Positions 25,501 to 36,346 of a stretch of DNA of 64,000 nt are shown here, piece by piece; position 1 is the stretch's first letter, and every line of letters begins with the position of its first letter. The stretch is from Apostichopus japonicus (taxonomy: Eukaryota > Echinodermata > Holothuroidea > Aspidochirotida > Stichopodidae): positions 37,486,111 to 37,550,110 of the forward strand of contig NC_092576.1 in the NCBI RefSeq assembly GCF_037975245.1, written 5' to 3'. Under the pieces are notes generated by a model. That model was not told the origin of the DNA. It did no database searches and saw only the letters and a list, made by a program, of their open reading frames with translations. The translations under genes and the position numbers were made by a program.

Positions 25501-28500
25501 CACATGTGCACTAAGGATTTTATAGTAGATCATGATGCTGTTATTCCAGCTTTTATACATAAATAACATTAAAATAGCTTCGTAAGTATTACACAAACAT
25601 AATTAAGCCTGTAAGACATTTGGAATCAACTTCAGAGGCAGGAAAAAGTTCAATAATTCCAAAGTTAAATGTGATATAAACATTAAACACATGTGTACAT
25701 ACGATTTTATAGTACATCCTGATGCTGTCAAGTGAAATTTTGAACATGAAATACAATTTAAAAACATATAACCTACTAGGAAAACTAGAACTTTCAGCGC
25801 CAGATTTCTTTGCATGCATATTGATGTTTGGTGCATATAGAATTGTATCCATATATACTTACAAACTGAATATATGGTTGTAATTACAAATGTCAGTGAG
25901 ACATATGTATAAGCAGTTGAGTATAAACTTGGCATATTAACTAACACTTTCAGAAACCAAGGAATACGTTTGGAGTCCACGAAATATTTTCGAAGAAAAT
26001 TCATGTACTTCACAAACTTCATTTTGCAATTTCTTTGTATTAATACTTTAACTCATGTGAATAAGTTACTGATTTAAATAAAACATTGCATGGATACCCA
26101 TGTCCCATTATTGTCTTTAATCAAAAAATTAACATATGTTCACGTCTGTCTATAGCATTTAGTCAATGCTATTGCATGTACTAATTTTTCTTATACTTAA
26201 GAAGTACCGTGCAGTCAAAATAACATACGTAAGTCCCACAAACGAAGATATGTGTCTACATGTTAACTTTTAAACTGTTATATTTTATTCACAGATTTAT
26301 TGACTGTTTCTTGCCTGCGTCTATTCCCGTTGAACACATTTCGAGTGTTATTAAATCAAGACACCTTAAAGGTAAGACAGATTCAATCAACGGATGAACA
26401 CATCGCAGTCTCTATGTTGTATTTGTGTTCGGTTAACCTTTAACTGAACATTCATGAGCTGCTACTACGATGATTCGAAACCAACATATCTACTTATAGA
26501 TGCTTACTCAATAGTACACATAATATTTGAAATAACCAATAAATGTCTATCTTTTGTTTTCCCTAGTCTTTTGGAAGCCCCTTGATTATGAATTTGCCTT
26601 AGAGATTGAAAGTGGCAAATGGAAAATAAATTCTGAAGGGACGTCAAAGTTGTCGGTAAGTACTTTGGTAGCATATGTCGTAATTCAAGTTAACGTCTTC
26701 AGTTTTAAATGTAATTGTCTTCCACGGTTCACTTTGGATATGCCTCCTCCATGTATTCATCTAAGTTTCGTTAAATGTATTCTCATTAATCTCATCTAAG
26801 AAAATTAAATTGCTATAGTGCTGAAATGATCACCCCTGTAACATGATACTACAAGACTGGAGAATAAGTAGCAAGAATAAGTACCACGACAGTTGTTTCC
26901 GTAAATGTTATTGAAATTCCTATTTTATATCATTCATCATCGGAATTCTTGCTTCCATTTGTTGTTGTGGCCGCTGAAAATGTTGCATTTTTGTTTGTTC
27001 CGACGCTTAAGGGTTCAATGAATCTACTTACATTAACAACAACGTATACATACTCGTGTATTTATCGTTCACATGTTTTTTTTTATCTAGTTCGTTGGTA
27101 TCCATGTCTCGTAATATATTAATAACATATGTACAAAGCAGGTATATTCATTTACTGCTTGACTTTATAAAGTAACTTCATTTTGTTATCAGACTGAGGA
27201 CCGTCAAAGCTTATATAAACTGATGTCAAATACAGTAACGCTAAGCAAAGATGACAGTAAACATTTCCAAGGATATATGATAGAGCTCTTACACAATGCA
27301 TCTTGTCACAAAGTACGTATCATCCTAATATATATTTTAATTTCTTCACTATAAAATATAATAGAACCTGTACTATTTAACATGTTAATATGCCAAACCT
27401 TGTCATGTGTCTAGCAACACGCAGACCTACCCAAATTACATAGTAAATCGTATAGGTCAGAAATTGCTTGAAGCTTTTCAAACAGATTAAGCCAGCTAAT
27501 TAAGGTTGTTTATACACTGTAATTATTCAATTATTTTTGTTCTATAGCAGATTAATATTGCAATTTGGTAAAAAAAAAAACATGGAATATCTTACAGTAA
27601 CGTAGAGTATTTAGGAATGTAACAAAGAAAGTAAAATTCACACCGTAGCTTCTTATTTCCTTTCTGTAGATTCCTATATACTGTGTGAATTTGGCAAACG
27701 CTTTTAAAGAGCTCGATGGAGATGGGAATATTATCCTCTGCTCTGGTCTCTCTCTACCAATCCTCACATCACTAGAGATACTGGATATACAAACAGAGAA
27801 AGGCAGGAAAATAGGTCAAAACGAAGTGAATGCAACGTTAGAGTACATACAGTATTGCCCAAGGTTCAAGCAGTTGATGTAAGACCATTAATAAGTTCAT
27901 GAGAGTAACAGACATTTTAACTTTGTCATCTAAAATCAGCAATAGTTGAACATTGTTGTGATTATTTTAAATATAAGCGTCTCTGGAATCGTGGACTTAA
28001 AGAGTAAACTATCTTACCATAACTCAAAACAATCACATTGGTATATGGAAGCAATACAGGCAAACATATATATATCTATATATATATATAACAAACATTG
28101 CCTTAATGTACAGAAACACGTTATGCTGATTCGATTAGAGCTATTCTGCGTCCTCTGTAAAATTCAAGTGCTTGTTTATCTCAATACATTACATGTATAG
28201 AGATATTGTAACAGTTAGTGGGACTCTCTCTTCTCTTAAAAATTTTTCAGCGTCTTCATACAAAGCTTTTTTTTCTCTGGAATTTCCAGAGCATTGTATT
28301 GATATCATATAGACCAACGAAAGTTGCTATTTTTTATTCGAGAATTTTATCTCATTCTATGACTTTTTCACCGATTTATGTCCAAATCGGGCCAATTCGG
28401 ACTGAAAAACGATTGAATCATACCCTTTTTGCACACGCTCCGAAACTTGTTTGTTGGGAACTTTTGCCCACGTTTTCCTGCTCATTTGTTAATTATTATT

Positions 28501-31500
28501 CGATGTCTATGGTTTATTATGGGCACGTGACATATTACTTATCAGAGATTGGTTTGTTATCTGCAGTTTTATGTTTTATGAAAGAGAATATAATGAAATT
28601 GTCTTTTAACAGTGGTATCGTCTAAGATAGGGTCCTATTTATTATATTTTTTATTAACATTTTAAACTTCCATTTGTTTTTACAGGTAGGTATGAATAAC
28701 AAGTTTACTAGCTGTTAATGACATTTTATGGCTTTTATTTGCTTTAATTGATATTTAAATGATTTTTCTTTCTTAAACAACACTGAGCTGCCTCCCCTAC
28801 TTTTAGTAAAAAGGTCCGTTTTTGATGATTAAGCCCCGCCTCCAAGTCTGGCTTATAGCAGATTGGCTATGACTCATGGACAGCTACATGTTAGATATAC
28901 GAAAATGGCTACCCTCGCGACCAATTTTCTGTACTGTAGTTAGGTACGCAAGGTGTAGTGTATTGCATGCTAAATGCATATACATACACATTGTGTACTT
29001 TTGAATTTTGCGTAGTGCATTTAATTAATATTAGGCCTTCTTTTTTTGTAACATATATTTAAGGATAGTACTGGGGTTCAAGTAGCTTTTCAGAGCAAGG
29101 GCCATGATAAGTTTGTTTGATTGCCCTTCATGTATTTTTGTATAATTACGTTTACACACCGTTGTACTTCTGAAGGCTACTTACGCATAGGCCTAATGCA
29201 TTTAAAAAATATATAGGCCTAGCCTAGGCCTATTACTATTATTAGGCTTTCAGTGATTGCCACATTAGCATTGTACTGGTGTTCAGACAGCTTTTCCTAG
29301 GAAGGACCAGGGTAAGTTTGTTTGATGGGTACGTATAAAAGAGGAGCCGGCATAGCATCACAACCTTGATAAGACTATGACAATTGTATAAGGTTATGTT
29401 TTATTTATAAGATGTATAAGGTTATAAGAAGTATGTTTAGCTTTCTTTTGAACCTGTGATGTTTGACATAAAATGTACACAGAATTAAAATAAAATAACA
29501 AAATGGAGAGGAACTGAGGTGGCTATTATGGGAGGAGGAGGCCACCCATCACTTTCAAATAAAAACTTGTAATCTTCTTTTACATTATTTTTTCCAAGTC
29601 ATAAATCCATGAAATCTTCATATCAGAAAAGTTGAGATGGAAAAACTTGGGTTGTTTTGATACTTGAAAGTGGACACAGGTTCGATGGTAGTCACCACTA
29701 CAGTCTACAGTAACATACATTAGGTCGATAGGCCTAGCTCTCAAGGCGGGCGTCAAGAATATGGTCGAGTTCGCCTCTTCTAATTTGGCCGTTGTCAATG
29801 ACATCAAACTATATGACCAAAAGGTCCAACGGAGTCTGACCCAAGATGAAGGATACCACATAAAAAACAAGTTCTTAGGTATTCTATGACATTACTAAAC
29901 CTTGCAACGTCGTTCTTTCGACAAACAAGCAATGAGCGCTAAAGGCAACACTAGCAGGAAAAAGTGTAACCTGCAGAGACTATTCGTGGCAAAGTAGCAA
30001 AAATGCAAGTTACATATTTGTTGTACCATGATTGATATTGATAATTGAGACAGAGCAAAGATTTGAAATTAGGAATCAAAATTAAAACTTCCAGTATTGA
30101 GATACTGCGTCATTGATGCTCTTGTTTATTTATTGGTTTCTGAAACAGGTTTGATGGCTGCTTGCTGCCGAGTTCTGTCTCTTTGGGCCCTTGTTTGTCA
30201 AAATTGGAATCAAAGAATATTAACGGTATAGTACAGTATAGTTCCTTGATATTCTCTTTCATGCTGAACAGCATACTCGGAGATATATTACATTAAACAG
30301 TGTCTTTGTTAGTCCGGTACCTTACCTGTTTTTCGCTATTCTTCGACGTATGCGTAGAGAATTAGAACTTAATAACGTTCTTGGTACGTCTGCAGTAAAC
30401 AAATCTCGATTTGGTTTTCTCTGGCTTAGTCTATTTTTTGCTCATGACTTGTTATTGAAATGATTATTTTATTCTTTCTTTACATGTAGTTTTCTGTTTT
30501 CCCGACGGGCGGGAAGGGCGCCACTATAAGCTACATTTCCAGTCTGGTCATTGGCTGCTGGATCCTGGAACTTCGTCCGTTTTTCCGGTAATTTAATTAC
30601 TTTTTTCCTTATTTGCGTTCCCACCACATGATTAGTATTGCGGTAATTACTGTGGAATTCGGTTCTATTAAAGTCCTGTTCAATATCCACTGCATTGTAT
30701 TATCTGTGGAAAATGACACCATTGTGCCGTTGTTGCCATTCTGTGATGCTCCTACAGAACGCCATACCTGAAACAGCTCGACTTTATAATTGATACTGGA
30801 ATTTGTTTTTTTTTAGAGCGTTTGATGTAAGATATTGTATACTTGGTTTCTGCGTCCTCTTATAAGGGTCACAAAAAGCTTCTTTCGATACAACGAAACA
30901 AAGCTCCAACCAATATCTGCGGTCACTCAAGTGACATATTGAGACTGATCATCAAGTTGAACAATCAAAATGAACAATGAACGCACTTGACCATCAAGTC
31001 GAACAATGAACGCACTTAAAACAAAATTATGACGCGGCTGTCCGTGCCTAATGATGAAACAAACTAAAAGCTGTAAAATGTTTCTGTTTTATGAATCTCT
31101 TTAATGTAGTAGAGGTTATGCTAAATTTACAATCAGTCATTTATCGTCGCATTCTGTAGATACATTGTGTTACTATTTGATATTTATAATTATATAATCG
31201 GTGGATTTAAAATCCTGATAATTATGACAAGCAATGTGTGTTTTCTTTCCTTACAGTTGAAACATTTGGAGAGGTATTGATAGAAGTAGATTATGCAACG
31301 ATACAACTCATCTGTCCTTTTGAATGTGAAGTCCAGGCAATGTATTCCATTCCCAGGACTGGTGGTATTGTTCAAACATCCATGGAACACCAATCATTGA
31401 ATCGTACGAACATGATACCTTTTCTGAATGACAGTTTAACAAAGTATATATCGCGTGGCGTTTTTGTTTGTAGGTGGTGGACAAGGGGGAAGCATCTTGA

Positions 31501-31543
31501 AATTCCCGGAAGACGAATTTGTGTAACTTGTGTTCATCGGTAG
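18007..31543 (+). CDS. Ig-TM-NACHT-LRR-like receptor (whole gene, 15 coding exons)
   Basis: The exons are 18007-18067, 18366-18683, 19857-20516, 21008-21346, 21779-21889, 22366-22415, 22827-22854, 23151-24673, 25182-25387, 26295-26371, 26567-26655, 27193-27312, 27670-27878, 30149-30225 and 31257-31543. They total 4155 nt and stay in frame, giving 1384 residues plus stop. Order: signal peptide (1 to about 20), Ig1 (21-126), Ig2 and Ig3 (127-346), Ig4 (347-459), TM helix (470-494), basic juxtamembrane part, NACHT (523-1030), LRR-like repeats. By family knowledge NACHT proteins oligomerise on nucleotide binding and start immune signalling. By inference, ligand binding by the outer Ig domains would control this ATPase across the plasma membrane. 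Joins come from splice sites and phase only; no transcript was seen. Every internal boundary has GT-AG except one GC-AG intron. A gene-prediction fusion of two genes is the main alternative, but the phase-1 chain from Ig through TM to NACHT argues against it. Confidence 0.75.
18366..18683 (+). CDS. Ig1, V-type domain exon lacking the second cysteine
   Basis: A 318-nt exon, phase 1-1, residues 21-126. Cys45 (GIIQCAF) and Trp56 (AITWYD) are in place, and the F-strand region has GSLVIRNVSINHESDFRV. There the usual D-x-G-x-Y-x-C motif has become ESDFRV, with Val106 where the disulfide Cys belongs. A free Cys29 near the start might pair instead. The fold is still clear from spacing. Confidence 0.8.
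19857..20516 (+). CDS. Ig2 and Ig3, two domains in one exon
   Basis: A 660-nt exon, phase 1-1, residues 127-346. Ig2 is C-type: Cys159 (LELNCFVS), Trp172 (NLRWIE), Cys218 (LIVCEAS). Two further Cys, 139 and 147, sit in the preceding strand. Ig3 is V-like: Cys263 (MKLPCVN), Trp273 (IVWRRC) and a complete EHEGRYTC motif with Cys328. Several N-glycosylation sequons (NST, NVT, NIT) fit an extracellular position. The missing intron between the two domains suggests intron loss or fusion. Confidence 0.85.
21008..21346 (+). CDS. Ig4, membrane-proximal C-type domain exon
   Basis: A 339-nt exon, phase 1-1, residues 347-459. Cys377 (VLTCTVSG), Trp390 (LEWKVF) and Cys437 (TVECVAV) mark the fold, and Cys359/365 repeat the extra N-terminal pair of Ig2. 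The downstream donor is AATG|GCAAGT, a GC donor otherwise at consensus. No GT donor nearby would keep phase 1, so a GC-AG intron is the best reading. Confidence 0.8.
21779..21889 (+). CDS. Transmembrane exon
   Basis: A 111-nt exon, phase 1-1, residues 460-496. A short stalk (VHPTEETSVR) leads into a 25-residue hydrophobic helix that starts IFLVPVVVVVVAV and ends CIIM, then QK. The Arg-Lys stretch encoded by the next exon fits a type I topology with the NACHT side inside. Confidence 0.85.
22366..22854 (+). CDS. Two small juxtamembrane exons
   Basis: Exons 22366-22415 (50 nt, phase 1 to 0, VRKRNMKKKLQAGNLEE) and 22827-22854 (28 nt, phase 0 to 1, TLPMMKTKR) encode a basic stop-transfer segment and a short linker to the NACHT exon. 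The intron between them holds a (TA)n array. Confidence 0.7.
22416..22502. repeat. (TA)n microsatellite in an intron
   Basis: About 85 bases of TA dinucleotides with interspersed TGTA units, starting at the donor site GAG|GTAAATATA. The repeat begins within about five bases of the splice donor, so length changes could affect splicing. Confidence 0.9.
23151..24673 (+). CDS. NACHT ATPase exon (surface-receptor gene)
   Basis: A single exon of 1523 nt, phase 1 to 0, residues 523-1030, encodes the whole NACHT and its helical extension. Walker A is GEPGYGKST (607-615), Walker B is LVLLDGFDE (about 684-692), with VVLTTR as the sensor-1 strand. Later, VRFYHKLFCEWYAAYYV matches the conserved helical-domain-2 motif of NLR proteins (F-x-H, E-x-AA). 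An N-terminal block with VQPIPYIKDRMYCVDKVFV precedes the P-loop and is shared with the second NACHT gene. The last 27 codons resemble exon 27193-27312. ATPase residues are intact, so the domain is probably active. Confidence 0.92.
25182..25387 (+). CDS. LRR-like repeat, exon A1
   Basis: 206 nt, phase 0 to 2, starting IPVSCLVLDKSF. It contains LRR-like lines (ITLKSGLRVPIMLLLEKLEI, then CQKLKRLS). It matches the 209-nt exons at 27670 and 50491 in length, phase and pattern (IP..., SGL.LP.L.SLE.L, C..LK.L). Confidence 0.8.
25383..25733 (+). repeat. Intronic tandem duplication including the splice donor
   Basis: About 25383-25562 is repeated, diverged, at about 25577-25733. Shared strings include CGTAAGTATTA, GCCTGTAAGACATTT, and GAT.TTATAGTA.ATC.TGATGCTGT. 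The copy carries a duplicate of the GTAAGTATTA donor of exon 25182-25387. Confidence 0.75.
26295..26655 (+). CDS. LRR-like repeat, exons B1 and C1
   Basis: Exon 26295-26371 (77 nt, phase 2 to 1; FIDCFLPASIPVEHISSVI) and exon 26567-26655 (89 nt, phase 1 to 0; begins VFWKPLDYEFAL). B1 equals exon 30149-30225 in length and phase and shares the D-x-C-x-LP-x-S core. C1 aligns weakly with the start of the last exon. Confidence 0.7.
27193..27312 (+). CDS. LRR-like repeat, exon D1
   Basis: 120 nt, phase 0-0, starting TEDRQSLYKLMSNTVTL and ending LLHNASCHK. It parallels the end of the NACHT exon (residues near SDESKLLQRSTLQILGVASK), so that exon appears to contain a fused D unit. Donor AAA|GTACGT. 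Confidence 0.7.
27670..27878 (+). CDS. LRR-like repeat, exon A2
   Basis: 209 nt, phase 0 to 2. It starts IPIYCVNLANAF and has GLSLPILTSLEILDIQTEKG and CPRFKQLM. Second copy of the A unit, so the order A-B-C-D-A-B-C shows a four-exon repeat duplicated as a block. Confidence 0.8.
27879..30148. other. Large intron with possible transposon remnants
   Basis: 2.27 kb between A2 and B2. It holds a GC-richer patch at about 28790-29000 and an open minus-strand frame at 29870-29580 (for example KFFHLNFSDMKISWIYDLEK) that could be transposon-derived. No ends were defined. Confidence 0.35.
30149..30225 (+). CDS. LRR-like repeat, exon B2
   Basis: 77 nt, phase 2 to 1, acceptor TTTCTGAAACAG. It reads MFDGCLLPSSVSLG..., matching FIDCFLPASIPVE of B1. 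Donor AACG|GTATAG is acceptable. It was too short to be seen except by homology with B1. Confidence 0.7.
30469..30696 (-). other. Minus-strand open frame in the last intron
   Basis: An uninterrupted frame of about 73 codons reads as plausible protein (DIEQDFNRTEFHSNYRNTNH at the start, ALPARRENRKLHVKKE at the end) with a TAA. It lies antisense inside the last intron of the receptor gene. It may be a transposon ORF fragment. No family is recognised. Confidence 0.2.
31257..31543 (+). CDS. Terminal coding exon of the Ig-NACHT receptor
   Basis: Acceptor TTTCCTTACAG, phase 1, open for 95 codons to TAG at 31541-31543. The start (VETFGEVLIEV) takes the place of a C unit, but there is no donor at the C1 length, so the frame runs on into a Cys-rich tail (LICPFECE, FVCRWW, ICVTCVHR). 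This may be a truncated repeat array read into former intron. Confidence 0.6.
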
Positions 31544-32241
31544 GCCATTGATGTCATACGAATTTTACGTGACCTATTTTCAAACTCTGCCACTGGTTCA
31601 GTATTGTCACTAGCTTTCCATTGTAAACTGCAATAGCATATTTTACTAACAGTTTGTTATCTCTGTATGTTGCTGTTGTTTCCATCTTTCCTTATAATCC
31701 CTTTCCAAATTCTTCACTAAGAATCCCTTTTTGTTTTTCACTAAAAGAATAATGTTTTGCATGTGACCTATATTGGAAATGGTATATGATGTTATTGTTT
31801 ATTTCATTGTATTCAATTCTATTTCATCTCATCTGAAATTGGAGAGAAAATAAGTGAATAAGTGAATCTAATTGTACGATGAGATAATATATTATTACAC
31901 TATTATATTATAATATTATCGTACTATATATTGCAGCAATATATTATTGTACTATATATTGCATATCTTTTGTAACATTTCTAAGTTGTAACTGTTGTTA
32001 AGTATTTTGTAAATTGAAAACAAACACATTGACCAGAGTGTTTAAGTCAAGTTGATTCATATATATGTCACATATTAACGCGTTTAATGTTGTAAGTAAG
32101 ATAAACATTGATTCAAGTTTAGGCACTACGTAAAACTGAATAATGTTAACAATTATAAGCGTTTTCGTTGATATGTTGCTATTCTTTAAAATGATAACAA
32201 TGTTATAATCATCAAGTTCTTCGTTTTCTTAATGAACACAA

Positions 32242-32247
32242 AATAAA
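32242..32247 (+). terminator. Candidate polyadenylation signal of the receptor gene
   Basis: AATAAA, the first canonical hexamer seen after the stop at 31543, within AAATAAATAAAC. It would give a 3' UTR of about 700 bases. Confidence 0.3.
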
Positions 32248-33654
32248 TAAACACGAATTAAGGTCAGTTTTAATTACTCAATGCCTTTCTTTCCGCTGAT
32301 TAAGCCACATACCACTTATTTACCACTAATTGTGTGTACCAAAAATGTAAATCTCTGTCAAAATAATTATTTCAAAAGAGAGCAAAACCGACATTTCATT
32401 GGTGACAGCTATTTGCACTATTGTAAAGTTTCTTTTGGTTCACCAAATATAGCAGTTTGTATAGCAAGGAATAAGGAAGCATGCTCGAATAATAGGAAAA
32501 ATGCTTTTATGCTATCAAGAAATACGTACTTACGTATGAAAAGCGACACTGTTCCAGATTTCACAACAGTGAGGGAAGGTAATAAATAAAAAAATACGTC
32601 CTGTGTCACTGATCCGTCGTCCATGTTGTATTGCCTCATTAAATTGCATCTGCAACTGTGGTCAATTACTGAGTGTCAGTACCCCATATTCGATTATCCT
32701 CATTGCAACCACGTTCATGTGGAATTAGTGCCCCACATTTCTGCACGACTATAGATTAGTCTGATCCCTGCTTATTACCAACAGTGTCCATCTCCATTCA
32801 TCTTTAACAAACAACCTGTTAGTTTCGTTGTTTTGAGATGCAATGTTAACTGAACGAAGGATTACGCCATGCGTTACTGAAACAAATAATATTCTCATTG
32901 CCTCTCATAATTTGGTATATGACTGATTAGTCTGCTAAATGACATCTGTCACTTTTTTAAACATATACTGTGACTTACTTGTTAATTACATATGGGCTAA
33001 ATTGTAATAACGAGGCTGTTAACATAAACAACAAAAAGGTTGCATGAAGTCTTAATCATCTATCACATCCACGTAAATGTTGATGTTGCTATTAATGAAC
33101 ATACACATATCACTCATCTCCTTTTACATTTCTCTCTCCAGAGACGTACGTTATTTTCAAATCAAGGGGCAGGAAACATTCCTGTACTGGGGTCGTATAT
33201 ACCTGTTACTTCCTCCAAGGGACAGCTTAGAATGTTAATAATGTAACGCACATACAAGTGATATATTTTGTTTTATAATATGTTTTCTGTCATTAAAGGG
33301 CTGAGCCCGCACCCAGAATATACAGTGCCAAAAGAATACTTGGTTGCGCCCTTGTTCCAGATTAATTATGGTTTTTACTAATACTAAATGCTAGTATGTA
33401 ATACTAGTTGATACAAAGGAGATGCACTAGCTATACACGGGGTGTGATACTTTAACAAAATATTGGAAAACAAATTACCCCCAATTTCGATGTCAATTTG
33501 ATCACCAAAAATATTTCAAGAATATCCTGACAAAAAGCTTCACGAGTAGCAGCAAATAAAACGACTCAAGAACAACAAACTACTATTTTGCTAGGCTACA
33601 GCATTACAGCACTGGTTTAACTTTAATGTACCTAATCTTTCCTCTAATTAATAA

Positions 33655-34912
33655 CTGCATGTTTCAAAGTGCAATGTTGCGTAAGGGCGCAGCGACTTAA
33701 TTTTAAATCATCATATCATATCGGGCAAATGAATTTGTTGATATATACCCGATTTCAGTTATCAAATGTCAACATGAACTTTAGTTATAAGGGGCAGTTA
33801 ACGATATCCCGAAGGGTGTTATTAAACAAATTACTATCAGTTATGGTGTATATGAACTTTGTCATATGATATTACCAGTCGCTGAATGTGTCAACGGCAT
33901 TAGTTCATTTCAAGAAATTATTTATAGTTCATTAATTCCAGTACAAAAGGGGTAAGTTTCGCTCTCTATTTTAAGTTAAATTAGAAACATCAACGCGGGT
34001 CACGAGGAATTATTCTCACAAAATATGAAATTAATATAATTAAATGTTGTGAATTATGACCATGCTTCAATTAATGTGCAATAAAGTTGTATTTCGAATG
34101 AACCTATCGGTTGTTCTAAATTGTGGCTACAATACCAATTTTAAATCACAAATGGGTTCGTTGAGTATTGTTTTACCTTACATTCTATTTTCAAATTTAA
34201 ATGTATGGGTTCATCATATACGGTAATAACAATCAGTATGGGTCACTTCTTACACCAGCAATTTAGAGGAATTTCCACTAGCCAAGTGATGGATCAACCA
34301 GAACAAGAAAGTACTACGCAGATCAGAATTTGACTAAGCGTTGTCATTTGACCCGTAATTTGACCGAGGGGGTCGTGAAATCTTCACCATGTTAACAGAT
34401 AAATCATATAAAATGGGCAAAACTGAGTTAAATTGCATGATTTTTCAAAAGTGCAATGTTGCGTAAGAGTGCAACGACTTTATTTTGAATCATTATATCA
34501 TATCGGGCAAAGTACTTTGTTGATATATACCCTACTTCAGTTATCAAATGTCAGCATGAACTTTGGCTATAAAGGGGAGTTAACGATATCTCGAAGTGTT
34601 TTCTTAAATCAATGACTATCATTTAAGGTGCATGTGAACTTTGTCATCTGCTATTACTAGTCGCTGAACGTGTCAACGGCATTAGCCCATTTCCAGAAGT
34701 GACTTATAGTTAACTAATTCCAGTACTAAAACAGTAAGTGCTCGCTCTCTATTTAAGTTAATTTAGAAACATCAACGCAGATCATGAGGAAATATTTTAG
34801 CACAATATGGCATTAATATAAGTTAATGTTGTAAATTATAATCATGCTTTAATTTATGTGCAATACAGTTGTATTTCGAATGAACCTATCGGTTGTTCTA
34901 AATTTTAGCTAA
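33655..34912. repeat. Direct duplication of about 475 bp with a 300-bp spacer
   Basis: Copy 1 (about 33655-34130) and copy 2 (about 34433-34912) share long matches such as GTGCAATGTTGCGTAAG, CATATCGGGCAAA and TCGAATGAACCTATCGGTTG. The pair lies between the two NACHT genes and has no coding content. Confidence 0.85.
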
Positions 34913-36060
34913 AATTAAAAAAAAAATGTATCAAAACAATTTGTATCAAGTATTTTGGATATTAATTAGGTTTTATATTAGGGATAAGCTAATGTTTGTT
35001 TGCGGTTGAAAAAGGTTTACGTGGAAGAGAATTCCAATGATTTATTTCCCACAAATTGGCAGTTTTTGCTACTACGGTTTGTACTCCCAGCTATCATTAT
35101 TTGCGCCCGTCACTGCTTATGAATGTAACCGGGAACGAATCTATAAAAAAAATTACCACAGTATTATAGGTAATCGAGATAGCTAACGTAACATTCTATT
35201 TTACTTATTGATGAATAACAGGAACACATATTCATAGAATGAATAAGTAAAACACGAAGTAGAAGATACAGGTATCGATATCTGCTGTAAAGATGTAGTA
35301 ACTGTTGATCGTTAACACCACGGCCCTGATTTAAGAGCTATTTCAAGTCTTTGTTATTTGTGCAGGACCCTAAAATTAGGAATTGTTGTTGTGTTCATCA
35401 CAAATCTCAAATCTGATTCAACAACATGTCGTCACTAACAATGATCACAAGAGAGAAGTTATAAACGTAGCTTATGATCACAAAAGAGAAGTTATAAACA
35501 AAATTTTCTTGTAAATTTAGTAACAAAAAGGCAATTAAAAAGTAATCGGATGAAACAGTACTCGTAGTTGGTACTCGGATTATAATACGCTGTTCTTAGA
35601 CATTGATACTCGGTACTCGAATCGCATAAGAACATTTCTTGAACCTCGAACTCTCAGAAGTACTTGTTCTTCGGACTACATCACTGCATGTCACAAACAT
35701 TAATTCCCTACAGTAACAAGTTAATGCTTTCAATAGATAACTTAATACAAAAGTAATAACATTACAATATCAAAATAGGTAACACAATGTTACTTTATAT
35801 CTGTATTTATTTTTTAAGACGTTTTCTTTATAAGCTGCATTAGTTTAGAGTTTGTTGTATCTTCTCTGAAATGTTGACGTTCAACGTTACTGTAAAAAGT
35901 TAATAATGTTTTATTTTTTTTGTGAAGCACAGTGCATCTGGAATGGTTTTTATTCCGATGTTACAAAATATATATCAACTGATTATTGATTGCGATATAA
36001 CATTTTTTAAGCATTTTATATATATATAAGTTTGAAGTAAAAGACACAAACTTCAAATAG

Positions 36061-36346
36061 CTAAGTTTCTTTAGAAGCTATACAAATTGCATATTTCAAT
36101 AAGACAGTTCCGTTTTTGGCTTTGTTAGCTAATCTTTTTGGATTTGAACGTGCATTTAGACATGTAGTGACTTGTTGGTTTAGTCGCAAATTATGATAAA
36201 CAATCTTCAAGATCTCTTTATCTTCATGATAAAAGTATAAAAAGTAAATATTATATCCACCTGACACCCGAAAGTACGTATGAACTTTTCTGATTCCAAT
36301 TGTATCAAACAAAATAGTTGATAGTTGTTTTCGCAAACGTTGTAAC
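36061..36346 (-). CDS. Possible terminal exon of an unrecognised minus-strand gene
   Basis: From a candidate acceptor (GATTAACAG) the minus strand is open for about 95 codons to TAG at 36063-36061. The peptide begins ELQRLRKQLSTILFDTIG, continues with VHTYFRVSGGYNIYFLYF and ends YAICIASKET. Composition looks protein-like but the acceptor lacks a pyrimidine tract and no partner exon was found. It could be transposon-derived. Confidence 0.3.

Noticed and set aside
33142-33243. Terminal exon candidate after a strong pyrimidine-rich acceptor
   Set aside because: Three frames give different short peptides and the receptor gene already ends at 31543; no partner donor was identified.
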